A DNA stretch of 64,000 bases from Pelomonas sp039929605 (GTDB lineage: Bacteria; Pseudomonadota; Gammaproteobacteria; Burkholderiales; Burkholderiaceae_C): contig NZ_JBDSQX010000054.1 of the NCBI RefSeq assembly GCF_039929605.1, positions 1-64,000 of the forward strand, given 5' to 3'. This document shows, one piece after another, positions 1-7,698 of this stretch. Position 1 is the stretch's first letter. The number at the start of each line of letters is the position of its first letter. A program made the position numbers and the translations under genes. The notes under the pieces are model-generated. The model made no database searches, was not told where the DNA came from, and saw only the letters and a program-made list of their open reading frames with translations.

Positions 1-592
1 GGCCCTCCGCCACGCGCTTGATCAATGCCGTCACGCGGTCCACGTCCTCATGCCCCATGCCTTGCGTCGGCTCGTCCAGCAGCATCAGCTGCGGCTCCAT
101 CGCCATCGTCGTGGCGATCTCCAGCGCGCGCTTGCGGCCGTAAGGCAAATCAGCTGCCTTCACCGAAGCCATGTCGCGCAAATCAACCAGCTCCAGCAGC
201 GACAGCACCTTGCCGTCCAGCGTCTTCAACCCCGTCAACCCCTTCCAAAAATGAAAGCTCGTGCCCGTGAAGCGCTGCAGCCCGATGCGCACGTTCTCCA
301 GTACCGTCAGATGCGGGAACACGGCCGAGATCTGGAAGCTGCGGATGACGCCGCGGCGCGCAATCTGCGCCGAGGTCTCGCCGGTGATGTCGGTGCCGGC
401 AAAGACGATGCGCCCGCGCGTCGGCGTCAGGAACTTGGTCAACAGGTTGAAGCAGGTCGTCTTGCCCGCGCCGTTGGGCCCAAGCAGCGCGTGGATGTGG
501 CCGCGCTGCACTTGCAGGTTCACGGAGTCCACGGCGGTGAAGCCTTTGAACTCCTTGGTCAGGTCCTGCGTCTCAAGAATGAATTCGCTCAT
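1..592 (-). CDS. LivG-like ABC transporter ATP-binding protein, truncated by window edge
   Basis: This is the N-terminal ~197 residues of an ABC ATPase; the reading frame runs off the left edge. Walker A GPNGAGKT is at residues 38-45, Walker B LMLLDEP follows near residue 178, and the signature motif is the degenerate LPYGRKRALEIA in place of LSGGQ. The family (LivG/BraF) energises uptake of branched-chain amino acids or related small carboxylates and amides. The ATG at 592 is preceded by CGGAAG. The gene lies downstream of the hydrolase and the LivM gene, in the same direction, so it would be a second LivG in the same operon. A partner LivF may lie beyond the edge. Confidence 0.85.
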   Translation of the reverse strand, partial: MSEFILETQDLTKEFKGFTAVDSVNLQVQRGHIHALLGPNGAGKTTCFNLLTKFLTPTRGRIVFAGTDITGETSAQIARRGVIRSFQISAVFPHLTVLENVRIGLQRFTGTSFHFWKGLTGLKTLDGKVLSLLELVDLRDMASVKAADLPYGRKRALEIATTMAMEPQLMLLDEPTQGMGHEDVDRVTALIKRVAEG

Positions 593-653
593 GGACTTCC
601 GGGTTGGCTGCGCGGACTCTAGGCCTTCAAACCTGAAGCTGGCTTACGGGCAT

Positions 654-1496
654 TCACGGGGTTCGGTCAGCGGACAAGAAGCGTTCGATCAGGCCGATCT
701 GTTCGGGCGTGTTCAGGGCGGGCGCGTGCCCGCAGCCGGGGATGACAGCCACCGCCGCGCGCGGGCCGCGTTCGCGCATGGCCTGGGCCGTTTCGGCGGT
801 CAGCAGCGTCGAGTCCTCACCGCGCAAACAAAGCACGGGCAGGTCGAGCTGGTCCCACGCGGCCCACAGCTCGTAGTCGTCGGGATGGTGCTCGAACTGC
901 TGCACGAGAGCCGGGTCGTAATGCGGTGTCACGCGGCCGTCGGGCAGGCGGCGCAGCGAAGTCTCGGTGAGGTGTCGCCATTGCGTGTCACTCAGGTGAC
1001 CGAAGCTCGCGTAGATCTCGCGGAAGTAGGTGTCCAGCTCGGTCACCGTCACAAAGCTCGGCGGCTGGCCCGCATACGCCTTGATGCGCGTCAGCGCCGA
1101 GGCGGCCAGTTCGGGGCCGTTGTCGTTCAGCACGAGGCGCTTGATGCGGCCGCGCAGCCGGGTGGCTGCGCCCAGCGTGCCGATGGCGCCGCCCATGGAC
1201 GTACCGACCCAGTGCACCTTCTGCAGGCCCAACTGGTCCAGCAGCGCTTCGGCTTGTTCGACATAGAACTCCAGGCAGTATTCGCGGGCCGGGTCCACCG
1301 CCCACTGCGACAGGCCACGGCCCGGCGTGTCGGGGCAAACGACATGCCAGCGCGGTGCGAGCGCAGCGGCGAAGTCGTCGAAGTCGCGGCTGCTGCGCGC
1401 GAGGCCATGCCATGCGATGACGGTGGGCGCTGCCTCGTCGCCCCAGGCGGTGACGTGGATCTCGCGACCCAGGCAATTGACGTAGCGCGATCTCAT
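654..1496 (-). CDS. Alpha/beta hydrolase, coupled to livM
   Basis: This 280-aa alpha/beta-hydrolase-fold protein shows the oxyanion HG motif (AWHGLARSS, ~28-36), the nucleophile elbow GTSMGG with Ser100, an acid in LRGEDSTLL and a terminal His in PGCGHAPAL. There is no signal peptide, so it should be cytoplasmic. Its ATG overlaps the livM stop codon by four bases (ATGA), which indicates translational coupling. The same frame stays open upstream across livM, but that part is a shadow with no hydrolase features. The position inside a transporter operon suggests that it cleaves an ester, lactone or amide brought in by the Liv system. The substrate cannot be read from the sequence. Confidence 0.88.
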   Translation of the reverse strand: MRSRYVNCLGREIHVTAWGDEAAPTVIAWHGLARSSRDFDDFAAALAPRWHVVCPDTPGRGLSQWAVDPAREYCLEFYVEQAEALLDQLGLQKVHWVGTSMGGAIGTLGAATRLRGRIKRLVLNDNGPELAASALTRIKAYAGQPPSFVTVTELDTYFREIYASFGHLSDTQWRHLTETSLRRLPDGRVTPHYDPALVQQFEHHPDDYELWAAWDQLDLPVLCLRGEDSTLLTAETAQAMRERGPRAAVAVIPGCGHAPALNTPEQIGLIERFLSADRTP

Positions 1497-2584
1497 TTTT
1501 TGGCCCTCCCCCGCGTCCACGCCGCCAGCCGCAGCCGCCCGACGATGCCGCCGGGGAAGTGATAGACCGCCAGCACGAACAGCAGGCCCAGCCACAGCAG
1601 CCAGCGGTCGGGTGACACCAGCGTGCTCAACACCGGAACACCTTCGACGAGGCTGCCGGCCCACTTCAGCAGCGCCTGCAGATAGTTCTGCGCGACGATG
1701 AACAGCACGCTGCCGATGACCGCGCCATAGACCGTGCCCATGCCGCCGATGACGACGATGAGCAGCAGGTCCAGCATGATCTCCATGGACATCGCTGTCT
1801 CGGGCCCGGTGTAGCGCAGCCACAGCGCCAGCAGCGCGCCGCCGCAGCAGGCCAGCAGTGCCGCGATGACGTTGGCGCCGGTGCGGTAGACCACCGTTCG
1901 GTAGCCAATCGCCTCGGCCCGGAACTCGTTCTCGCGGATGGCCTGCAGCACACGGCCGAAGGGCGAGTTGACGATGCGCAGCAGCAGTGCGATCAGCAGC
2001 AGCACGGCGACGAAGAGCAGGTAGTAGGTCAGCAGCCGGCCGTCGAGCATGACGCCGAGGAACGGCTCTTCCATGAACTCGGTCGACGGGCGCAGCACCT
2101 CGGGGAGCTGGAAGTTCAGCCCGTCCTCGCCGCCGGTGAATTCGCTCAGTTGCGAGGCCAGCGTCATGAAGGCCGAAGCGACGGCCAGCGTGATCATCGC
2201 GAAGAAGATCGCCTTCACGCGCAGGCTGGCCAGGCCCATCGCCAGCGCGAGCACGGCGCTCAAGCCGAGGGCGGCGACAAAGCCGATGGCCAGCGAGCCC
2301 CAGTCCGCGCCCAACCGCGCCGATGCGATCGCGATGCCGTAGGCGCCGATACCGACGAACATCGTGTGCGCAAAGCTGACGATGCCGGTGTAGCCCAACA
2401 GCAGGTCGTAGCTGGCCACGAGCAGGATGAACACGAGGATCTTGGCGGCGACGTTGAGCGCCTGCGTGCCCGGGAAGATGAAGGGCGCGCCGGCCAGGCC
2501 GACGAGGCAGGCCAGCAGCAACGCGGCCAGGATGCGGCTGCGCGGCAGGTCGTGGGAGAGCAGAGAACGAAAAACGGATGTCAT
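1493..2584 (-). CDS. livM: Branched-chain-type ABC transporter permease LivM
   Basis: This 363-aa polytopic membrane protein has the LivM hallmarks: the GYTGIVSFAHTMFVGIGAY stretch near residue 65, the EAA-like loop IRENEFRAEAIGY, and GGMGTVYGAVIGS near the C-terminus. It forms one half of the transmembrane channel with LivH. I chose the ATG at 2584 (MTSVFRS); an in-frame ATG at 2608 would add eight residues. It is followed by the hydrolase gene with an ATGA overlap. A 139-bp gap separates it from livH. Confidence 0.92.
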   Translation of the reverse strand: MTSVFRSLLSHDLPRSRILAALLLACLVGLAGAPFIFPGTQALNVAAKILVFILLVASYDLLLGYTGIVSFAHTMFVGIGAYGIAIASARLGADWGSLAIGFVAALGLSAVLALAMGLASLRVKAIFFAMITLAVASAFMTLASQLSEFTGGEDGLNFQLPEVLRPSTEFMEEPFLGVMLDGRLLTYYLLFVAVLLLIALLLRIVNSPFGRVLQAIRENEFRAEAIGYRTVVYRTGANVIAALLACCGGALLALWLRYTGPETAMSMEIMLDLLLIVVIGGMGTVYGAVIGSVLFIVAQNYLQALLKWAGSLVEGVPVLSTLVSPDRWLLWLGLLFVLAVYHFPGGIVGRLRLAAWTRGRAKK

Positions 2585-2639
2585 CGGAAATCCCACGCAT
2601 CGCTGCACGTAGTCAACGATGCGAACGCCGAATGAAAAG

Positions 2640-2723
2640 CCAAGCAGCTGCCGTGGAACTGGCTTTGCCAGGCCACTGGCAGCGCCCCCTTGAGGGGGAG
2701 CGCGAAGCGCAACGGGGGTGGGC
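2640..2723. repeat. GC-rich intergenic module between livH and livM
   Basis: The gap holds a short perfect stem (CCCCC-TTGA-GGGGG, 2685-2698) followed by the GCGAAGCGC...GGGGGTGGGC motif. Modules of this look are common between operon genes in Comamonadaceae-like genomes. It could form an mRNA hairpin that tunes livM relative to livH. No ORF is supported here. Confidence 0.4.
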
Positions 2724-3698
2724 TCATTTCGCTCCCACCGGGTAGAGGCCTTGCGGGCGCCACAGCAGGATGGCCACCATCAGCCCGATGTTGGAGAACA
2801 GCGCCGCCTTGGGCGCGATGAAGCCGACGTAGTTGGCCACCAGGCCGACGAGCAGCGCGCCGATGAGGCAGCCCACCGTCGACCCCAGCCCGCCGATGAT
2901 GATGACGATGAAGATCAGCAGGTTGACCTGCCCGCCGATCTGCGGCGTGACGCCCTGCTGCACCAGGCCCCACAGCACGCCGCCCAGGCCGGCCAGCGCC
3001 GAGCCGGCGACGAACACGCCGACGAAGAGGCGCTTGATGCGGTAGCCGAGCGCCTCGACCATTTCGCGGTCCTGCACACCGGCGCGGATCAGCAGGCCGA
3101 TCTTGGTGCGGTTCAGCACGAGCAGCAACGCGGTCAGCACGGCCAGGCCGATGAGCATGGACAGCACGCGGAACTTCTCGACGGCCACATCGCCCCACAG
3201 GAAGATGCCGCGCAGCGCGTCGGGCATGGGCAGCGGGATCAGCTGGGCGCCCCAGGTCGCCTTGATCAGCTCCTCGCCAATGATCATGCCGCCCATGGTG
3301 ATGAGGATCTGCTTGAGGTGTTGGCCGTAGACCGGTCTGATCAGTACTCGTTCAAACACGACGCCGACAGCGGCGGCGCTGGCCATGCCGGCTGTGCAGG
3401 CTGCCGCGAGGGCGGCGAGGTTGGCGGCCACGTCAGGGCTGGTGGCCCAAGGGGCCAGGGCTGCTAACACCGTGGTTGCCGTGAAGGCGCCGAGGGCGAT
3501 GAAGACGCCGTGGCCGAAGTTGAGGACGTCCATCAGGCCGAACACGAGCGTCAGGCCGGAGGCGATGACGAAGATGATCAGGCTCATGGCAATGCCGGCC
3601 AGCGTGAGGTTGAGCCAGGTGCTGGGGCTGCCGGTCAACGGGAGTGCCAGCAGCATGATTGCCGCCAGTAGCGCGAGGGGTTTGGGATCAAGCTTCAT
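2724..3698 (-). CDS. livH: Branched-chain-type ABC transporter permease LivH
   Basis: This 324-aa permease of the LivH family has about eight hydrophobic segments. Diagnostic stretches include VFGLMDVLNFGHGVFIALGA near residue 55, the cytoplasmic-loop segment IRAGVQDREMVEALGYRIK and GGLGSTVGCLIGALLVG. It pairs with LivM. A large palindromic intergenic element lies immediately upstream and separates it from livF, so it may depend on read-through or on its own promoter. The ATG at 3698 fits family length. Confidence 0.93.
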   Translation of the reverse strand: MKLDPKPLALLAAIMLLALPLTGSPSTWLNLTLAGIAMSLIIFVIASGLTLVFGLMDVLNFGHGVFIALGAFTATTVLAALAPWATSPDVAANLAALAAACTAGMASAAAVGVVFERVLIRPVYGQHLKQILITMGGMIIGEELIKATWGAQLIPLPMPDALRGIFLWGDVAVEKFRVLSMLIGLAVLTALLLVLNRTKIGLLIRAGVQDREMVEALGYRIKRLFVGVFVAGSALAGLGGVLWGLVQQGVTPQIGGQVNLLIFIVIIIGGLGSTVGCLIGALLVGLVANYVGFIAPKAALFSNIGLMVAILLWRPQGLYPVGAK

Positions 3699-3711
3699 GC
3701 GCTCGCTACTT

Positions 3712-4305
3712 CGCGGTGGTTGCTTTGGCGAAGAGCGTGTTTGCCCGCTGCATTGCCGGGAGTCCCGCCCGGCGGCGGGGTAACTTTCTTCTGCGGAGCC
3801 AGAAGAAAGTCACCAAAGAAGAGGCTCTGAACCGCACGCGACTGCCGCGACGCCAGGAGCCGCGCGCGAAAACAACCGCCGTTATAGCGCCCAGACGCGA
3901 CCCGCTGTGCTCTCGCTGCTGTCCTTATGACGAGTGCCATGCATCGCTTCTTCACGCCGCTTAACGCCGGCTGCACGCCGGGCTCACCAGGAATGCAAAT
4001 GCCGCGTCGCTCGAGCGACGCTGTCTTCAGGTTTTCTCGTGAGCACGGCGTGCAGCCGCGCGTTAAGCGGGCCGGCGGTGCGATGCATGGTGCTGGTGAC
4101 AAGGACAGCAGCGAGAGCGCAGCGGGTCGCGTGTGGGCGCGATCCAGTGCCAAGCCCGCAAAGCCGTTGGAGTGCGGATTCAGGGCCTCTTCTTTGGTGA
4201 CTTTCTTCTGGCCCCGCAGAAGAAAGTTACCCGGCCGCCGGGACGGACTCCCGGCAATGCAGCGATCAGTCAAACCATTCGCCAACGCAACCGAAAACCA
4301 CGCGG
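3712..4305. repeat. ~590-bp extended imperfect palindrome between livF and livH
   Basis: Almost the whole 610-bp gap is one nested inverted repeat. The left arm (about 3712-4003) matches the reverse complement of the right arm (about 4022-4305) in blocks: the TAACTTTCTTCTGCGG...AGAAGAAAGT module at 3781-3810 against 4201-4230, the CGACCCGCTG...CTCTCGCTGCTGTCCTT block at 3899-3926 against 4101-4130, and CGCTTAACGCC/GGCTGCACGCCG at 3958-3980 against 4045-4070. The centre is the perfect 18-bp palindrome GCGTCGCTCGAGCGACGC at 4004-4021. Open frames run through both arms on both strands, with mirror-image products, so they are repeat artefacts. A related but diverged arrangement is at 32.8-33.2 kb. 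Confidence 0.85.
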
Positions 4306-4308
4306 ATG

Positions 4309-5043
4309 TCATTGATGCGCCCCCAACGACAACCCCAGCAACCTCTGCTGCAACTCTGCATCAGCAATCAGCTCCGCCATCAAACCCGAATGCACCACCC
4401 GCCCGTCATCCATCACCGCGACCGAGTCGCCCAACTCCGCCGCCACCCGAAAGTTCTGCTCCACCAGCAACACCGTCGTCTGCGAGGACTTCTTCAGTTC
4501 CCGCAACGCCGTGATCAGGTTCTGCACGATGGCCGGCGCCAGCCCCTTGCTCGGCTCGTCGATGACCAGCAGCTCACGCGGTTCGATCATGGCCCGCGCA
4601 ATCGCGAGCATCTGCTTCTGCCCACCGCTGAGCTTGCCCGCCGGGTGCAACCAGAACGTCTTCAACGCGGGAAACAGCCCGAACAACCACTCCAGCCGCT
4701 TGGCATCCAGATCACCTAACCGCTTGGCCGAACGCGCCGCCAGCAGCAGGTTCTCCGCCACGCTCAGCTCGCCGAAGATGCCCATCGTCTCCGGCACGTA
4801 CGCAATGCCACGCGACGCGATGTCGGGCGTGGCCAGCCTCGTGATGTCTTCACCCTTGAACCGCACCGTGCCGGCACTCGCCGTCCACAAGCCCATCAAG
4901 GTCCGCAGCGTGCTCGTCTTGCCCGCGCCGTTGCGGCCCAACAGCATGGTCACCTGACCGGCCGGCACCTCAAGGTCCACGCCATGCAGGATGTGATACG
5001 CGCCGACGTGGGTATGAACGCCTTTGAGTTCGAGCAAGTTCAT
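4309..5043 (-). CDS. livF: Branched-chain-type ABC transporter ATP-binding protein LivF
   Basis: This 244-aa ABC ATPase has Walker A GRNGAGKT (~36-43), signature LSGGQKQMLAIARA (~138), Walker B LLVIDEP, and a switch His replaced by Gln in LLVEQNF, all typical of LivF. Its ATG overlaps the livG stop by four bases (5040-5043), so the two ATPases are probably made in equal amounts. The gene ends at the edge of the large palindrome. Confidence 0.94.
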   Translation of the reverse strand: MNLLELKGVHTHVGAYHILHGVDLEVPAGQVTMLLGRNGAGKTSTLRTLMGLWTASAGTVRFKGEDITRLATPDIASRGIAYVPETMGIFGELSVAENLLLAARSAKRLGDLDAKRLEWLFGLFPALKTFWLHPAGKLSGGQKQMLAIARAMIEPRELLVIDEPSKGLAPAIVQNLITALRELKKSSQTTVLLVEQNFRVAAELGDSVAVMDDGRVVHSGLMAELIADAELQQRLLGLSLGAHQ

Positions 5044-5783
5044 GCAGCGACTCCGAGGTAAGCCTCTTGCACGATGGGCGAGGCAATCACCGTCGCCGGG
5101 TCGCCATCGGCCACCAGCTTGCCCTGGTGCAACACGATGATGCGGTCGGCCAGCTCTCGCACGACGTCCATCTTGTGCTCCACCAACAGCAGCGTGTGCC
5201 GCTTCTCGGCCTTCAGCGCGCGGATCAGGTCGAGCACGACGGGCACCTCGTCCACGCTCATGCCGGCCGTCGGTTCGTCGAAGAGATAGACCTTCGGGTC
5301 CAGCGCAATCAGCATGGCCACTTCGAGCTTGCGCTGGTCGCCATGCGGCAGGCTGGCGGCGAGGTCGTCGGCACGCGAGCCCAACCGCACGCGGTCAAGG
5401 ATGGCGCGCGCCTCATCGATCAGCTCCTTGTGCGACAACCACACCGACAGCATGCGCAGCCCCTTGCCGTGCCGGGCCTGCACCGCTAACCGAACGTTCT
5501 CCAGCACCGTGAGATGTGCGAACAACTGCGTCAGCTGAAACGCCCGGCCCAGGCCACGCCGCGTACGCACCGGTGCCGGCTGCTTGGTCAGGTTCTCGCC
5601 GTCCAGCCAGACCTCGCCGCTGCTCGCCGGCAGCTGGCCCGAGATCAGGTTGAAGTAGGTCGTCTTGCCCGCACCGTTGGGCCCGACGATGGCCGTCAAC
5701 GTGCCCGGCTGGAAGGCGCACGACACGCCGTCGACGGCCACATGGCCACCGAAGCGGATCGTCAGGTTCTTGGTTTCGAGCAT
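5040..5783 (-). CDS. livG: Branched-chain-type ABC transporter ATP-binding protein LivG
   Basis: This ATPase of about 247 aa starts MLETKNLTIRFGG and has Walker A GPNGAGKT, a degenerate signature SLPHGDQRKLEVA, Walker B VYLFDEPTAGM and the switch His in LLLVEHKMD. I chose the ATG at 5783; one at 5807 would add eight residues that fall in the upstream hairpin region. It forms the ATPase pair with LivF. The weak signature motif is typical of LivG and also seen in the second LivG-like gene at the left edge. Confidence 0.92.
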   Translation of the reverse strand: MLETKNLTIRFGGHVAVDGVSCAFQPGTLTAIVGPNGAGKTTYFNLISGQLPASSGEVWLDGENLTKQPAPVRTRRGLGRAFQLTQLFAHLTVLENVRLAVQARHGKGLRMLSVWLSHKELIDEARAILDRVRLGSRADDLAASLPHGDQRKLEVAMLIALDPKVYLFDEPTAGMSVDEVPVVLDLIRALKAEKRHTLLLVEHKMDVVRELADRIIVLHQGKLVADGDPATVIASPIVQEAYLGVAA

Positions 5784-5799
5784 GGGCTGGAGAAGAAAT

Positions 5800-5901
5800 G
5801 CAACCACGGAGGCACAGAGGCACGGAGAACAGCCAACACAGACTTCTTCCTCTGTGTCTCTGTGTCTCTGTGTCTCTGTGTCTCTGTGCCTCTGTGGTTG
5901 C
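5800..5901. repeat. Octamer tandem repeat inside a 20-bp-arm hairpin, livK-livG gap
   Basis: Positions 5851-5882 hold four perfect copies of TCTGTGTC, followed by two degenerate copies to 5898. The outer part (5882-5901) is complementary to 5800-5819 with one mismatch (arms GCAACCACGGAGGCACAGAG and CTCTGTGCCTCTGTGGTTGC). The structure lies just after the livK stop in transcript order. A hairpin at this place could stabilise livK mRNA or reduce read-through into livG, which would fit the excess of binding protein needed by ABC importers. The octamer number could vary between strains. Confidence 0.75.
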
Positions 5902-5908
5902 CTTTGTC

Positions 5909-7120
5909 TTAGCGCTTGTTCCGGATCGGAACGTTCATCTCTTCAGGCTTGATTTCCCTGACAAGCTCCGGCACGCCCCACGGGAACGCCGGGTCCACCT
6001 TGATCTTGAAGTGGTACATCGACTGCATCGCCTGGTGGTCTTCCGCGCGGAAGGTCATCTTGCCCTTGGGCGTCTCGAAGCTCATGCCTTCCATGGTCTT
6101 GATGAGCTTGTTGGTCGCCGTGTCGCCACCGGTCTTCTTCAGCGCCTCCACCAGCGCAATCGCCGCGCTCATGCCGCCGGCCGTGAAGAAGTCAGGCGGA
6201 GCCTTGAACTGCTTGTAGTGGTTGGCCACCAGCCACTCGTTGACCGGGTTCTTCGGAATGCCGAAGTAGTAGTAGGTCGCGCCCTCCATGCCGGGGAACT
6301 GCTTGTAGGCCGCCATGGCCGGCAGGATGTTGCCGCCCGAGCCCACGCCAATGCCGTAGCGCTTTTGCAGGTCCAGCGCGGCCAGTGCGCCGAAGGGCGG
6401 CGTGGCGCCGGCCCACACGACGGCGATCACCTTGGGGCCCGGCTTGTCCTTCAGCGCATCCACCAGGCGCTGGATGCCGGCGGTGAAGTCGGTCGTCGCC
6501 GTGGGCAGGTATTCCTCGTGAACGATCTTGGCCTTCTTCAACGCCTCCTTGTAGGCCTTCACGGCGTCGCGGCCGAAGGCGTAGTCCTGGGCCAGGATGC
6601 CGATGTTCAGGCCGGCGATGTCCGACGCCACGGCGTTGCCAATGGCGTCCTGCGACGAGTTGCGGCCGGTGCGGAAGATGTACTTGTTCCACTTCTCGCC
6701 GGTGATGGAGTCGGCCACGGCGGGCTCCACCAGCAGGATCTTCTTGTACTCCTCGGCCACCGGCAGCATCGCCAGCGCGACGCCGGAGGACGACGGCCCG
6801 ACGGCGATGTCGGCCTTGTCGTCACCGTAGGCGGCGGCCAGCAGGCTCTTGCCCACGTCGGGCTTGCCCTGGTCGTCCTTCTCGATGACGACGAGTTTCT
6901 TGCCCGCCACGGTCATCGTGCCGCCGGTGGCGTAGTCCAGGCCCATCATGAAGCCGGTCTGCGTCTGCTTGCCATAGGCCTCCAGCGGGCCGGTCTTGCT
7001 GTAGACGTGGGCGATGCGGATTTCCTTGTCCGCCGCCAGCGCGAGGCCGGGCAGGGCAAGCGCAGCGGTGGCTGCGGCGATGGCGAAGCGGCGCGTGGTG
7101 TGGCGCTGAATGGGACTCAT
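5909..7120 (-). CDS. livK: Branched-chain-type ABC transporter substrate-binding protein
   Basis: This 403-aa periplasmic binding protein of the type I (Leu/Ile/Val-like, Peripla_BP_6) family begins with a signal peptide (MSPIQRHTTRRFAIAAATA, cleavage after a GLALA motif). Landmarks include IRIAHVYSKTGPLEAYG, VGPSSSGVALAMLPV and GATYYYFGIPKNP. The frame is open a further 68 codons upstream, but the signal peptide and the GGAGACA before the ATG at 7120 fix the start. It is first in the liv operon. A good sigma-54-type promoter lies 62 bases upstream. The ligand is not certain; LivK relatives bind amino acids, amides, urea or aromatic acids. Confidence 0.93.
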   Translation of the reverse strand: MSPIQRHTTRRFAIAAATAALALPGLALAADKEIRIAHVYSKTGPLEAYGKQTQTGFMMGLDYATGGTMTVAGKKLVVIEKDDQGKPDVGKSLLAAAYGDDKADIAVGPSSSGVALAMLPVAEEYKKILLVEPAVADSITGEKWNKYIFRTGRNSSQDAIGNAVASDIAGLNIGILAQDYAFGRDAVKAYKEALKKAKIVHEEYLPTATTDFTAGIQRLVDALKDKPGPKVIAVVWAGATPPFGALAALDLQKRYGIGVGSGGNILPAMAAYKQFPGMEGATYYYFGIPKNPVNEWLVANHYKQFKAPPDFFTAGGMSAAIALVEALKKTGGDTATNKLIKTMEGMSFETPKGKMTFRAEDHQAMQSMYHFKIKVDPAFPWGVPELVREIKPEEMNVPIRNKR

Positions 7121-7181
7121 GGCTTGTCTCCAGAAGTTCGTTTTTCGTTCTGCTCTGTCGGCAGACGGTGTCTTCCCTTTT

Positions 7182-7197
7182 TGCAAGGGCCGTGCCC
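7182..7197 (-). promoter_or_regulatory. Sigma-54-type (-24/-12) promoter upstream of livK
   Basis: On the minus strand the sequence reads GGGCAC-GGCCC-TTGCA, which differs from the consensus TGGCAC-N5-TTGCW only at the first base. It keeps the essential GG and GC pairs at the right spacing. Transcription would begin about 50 bases before the livK ATG. A sigma-54 activator gene lies 0.6 kb away. Confidence 0.65.
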
Positions 7198-7320
7198 GGC
7201 GGGGAAGGGGCGCCGGAGGCCAAGTTTCTACAGGGTTGGCACCAGGTTTTCGACCGGGAGCGGTGCAGTGAGTGTCCAGAATTTGGGCATCGACTGAAAA
7301 ACAGACTGCGTGCGACAGGC

Positions 7321-7674
7321 TCAAAGGACCGACAAATCCACTGTGAATTGCTGTCGCTCACGCATTGTGGAATTGACGGGAAGAGCGAGGACGCCTTTTG
7401 CCCAGGTGATGAACTGCGGGAGGACCTTCGTTTCCATGAACTCCCGGATGTCGCGTGCTTTCCCTGCAGGAACGACGCCTGCTGTCACGTAGAACCGCTC
7501 ATGGGCTACGTTGGGATTCGGCAGCCAGTAGTGCGCGGTGAAGTGGCTGCTGGAATTGATATGCCGGAGAGCGGTGTCAACAGTGATGCCCGCCGACGCC
7601 AATGCGCTTTCAAGCTGCTGGGAACGGAGCACGAAGCTGTAGCCCGTCGGAAGCGGATCCTTTTCGATGCGCAT
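7321..7674 (-). CDS. Hypothetical protein, 117 aa
   Basis: A compact 117-aa soluble protein with no signal peptide or membrane segment. It is rich in aromatic and polar residues (HFTAHYWLPNPN, ITWAKGVLALPVNS), starts MRIEKDPLPTGYSF and ends ...QFTVDLSVL. I do not recognise the family. It lies between the liv operon and the sigma-54 activator gene in the same direction, 24 bp after the activator stop, so it may be co-transcribed with it. The 200 bp between it and livK carry the livK promoter. Confidence 0.6.
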   Translation of the reverse strand: MRIEKDPLPTGYSFVLRSQQLESALASAGITVDTALRHINSSSHFTAHYWLPNPNVAHERFYVTAGVVPAGKARDIREFMETKVLPQFITWAKGVLALPVNSTMRERQQFTVDLSVL

Positions 7675-7698
7675 AACTGACTCCGTTGAAGTACCTGG

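Noticed and set aside
3659..4514. Several 60-205-codon frames in the livF-livH gap on both strands
   Set aside because: The products mirror each other (GNFLLR...KKVTKEEAL on both strands), as expected from the palindrome and not from genes.
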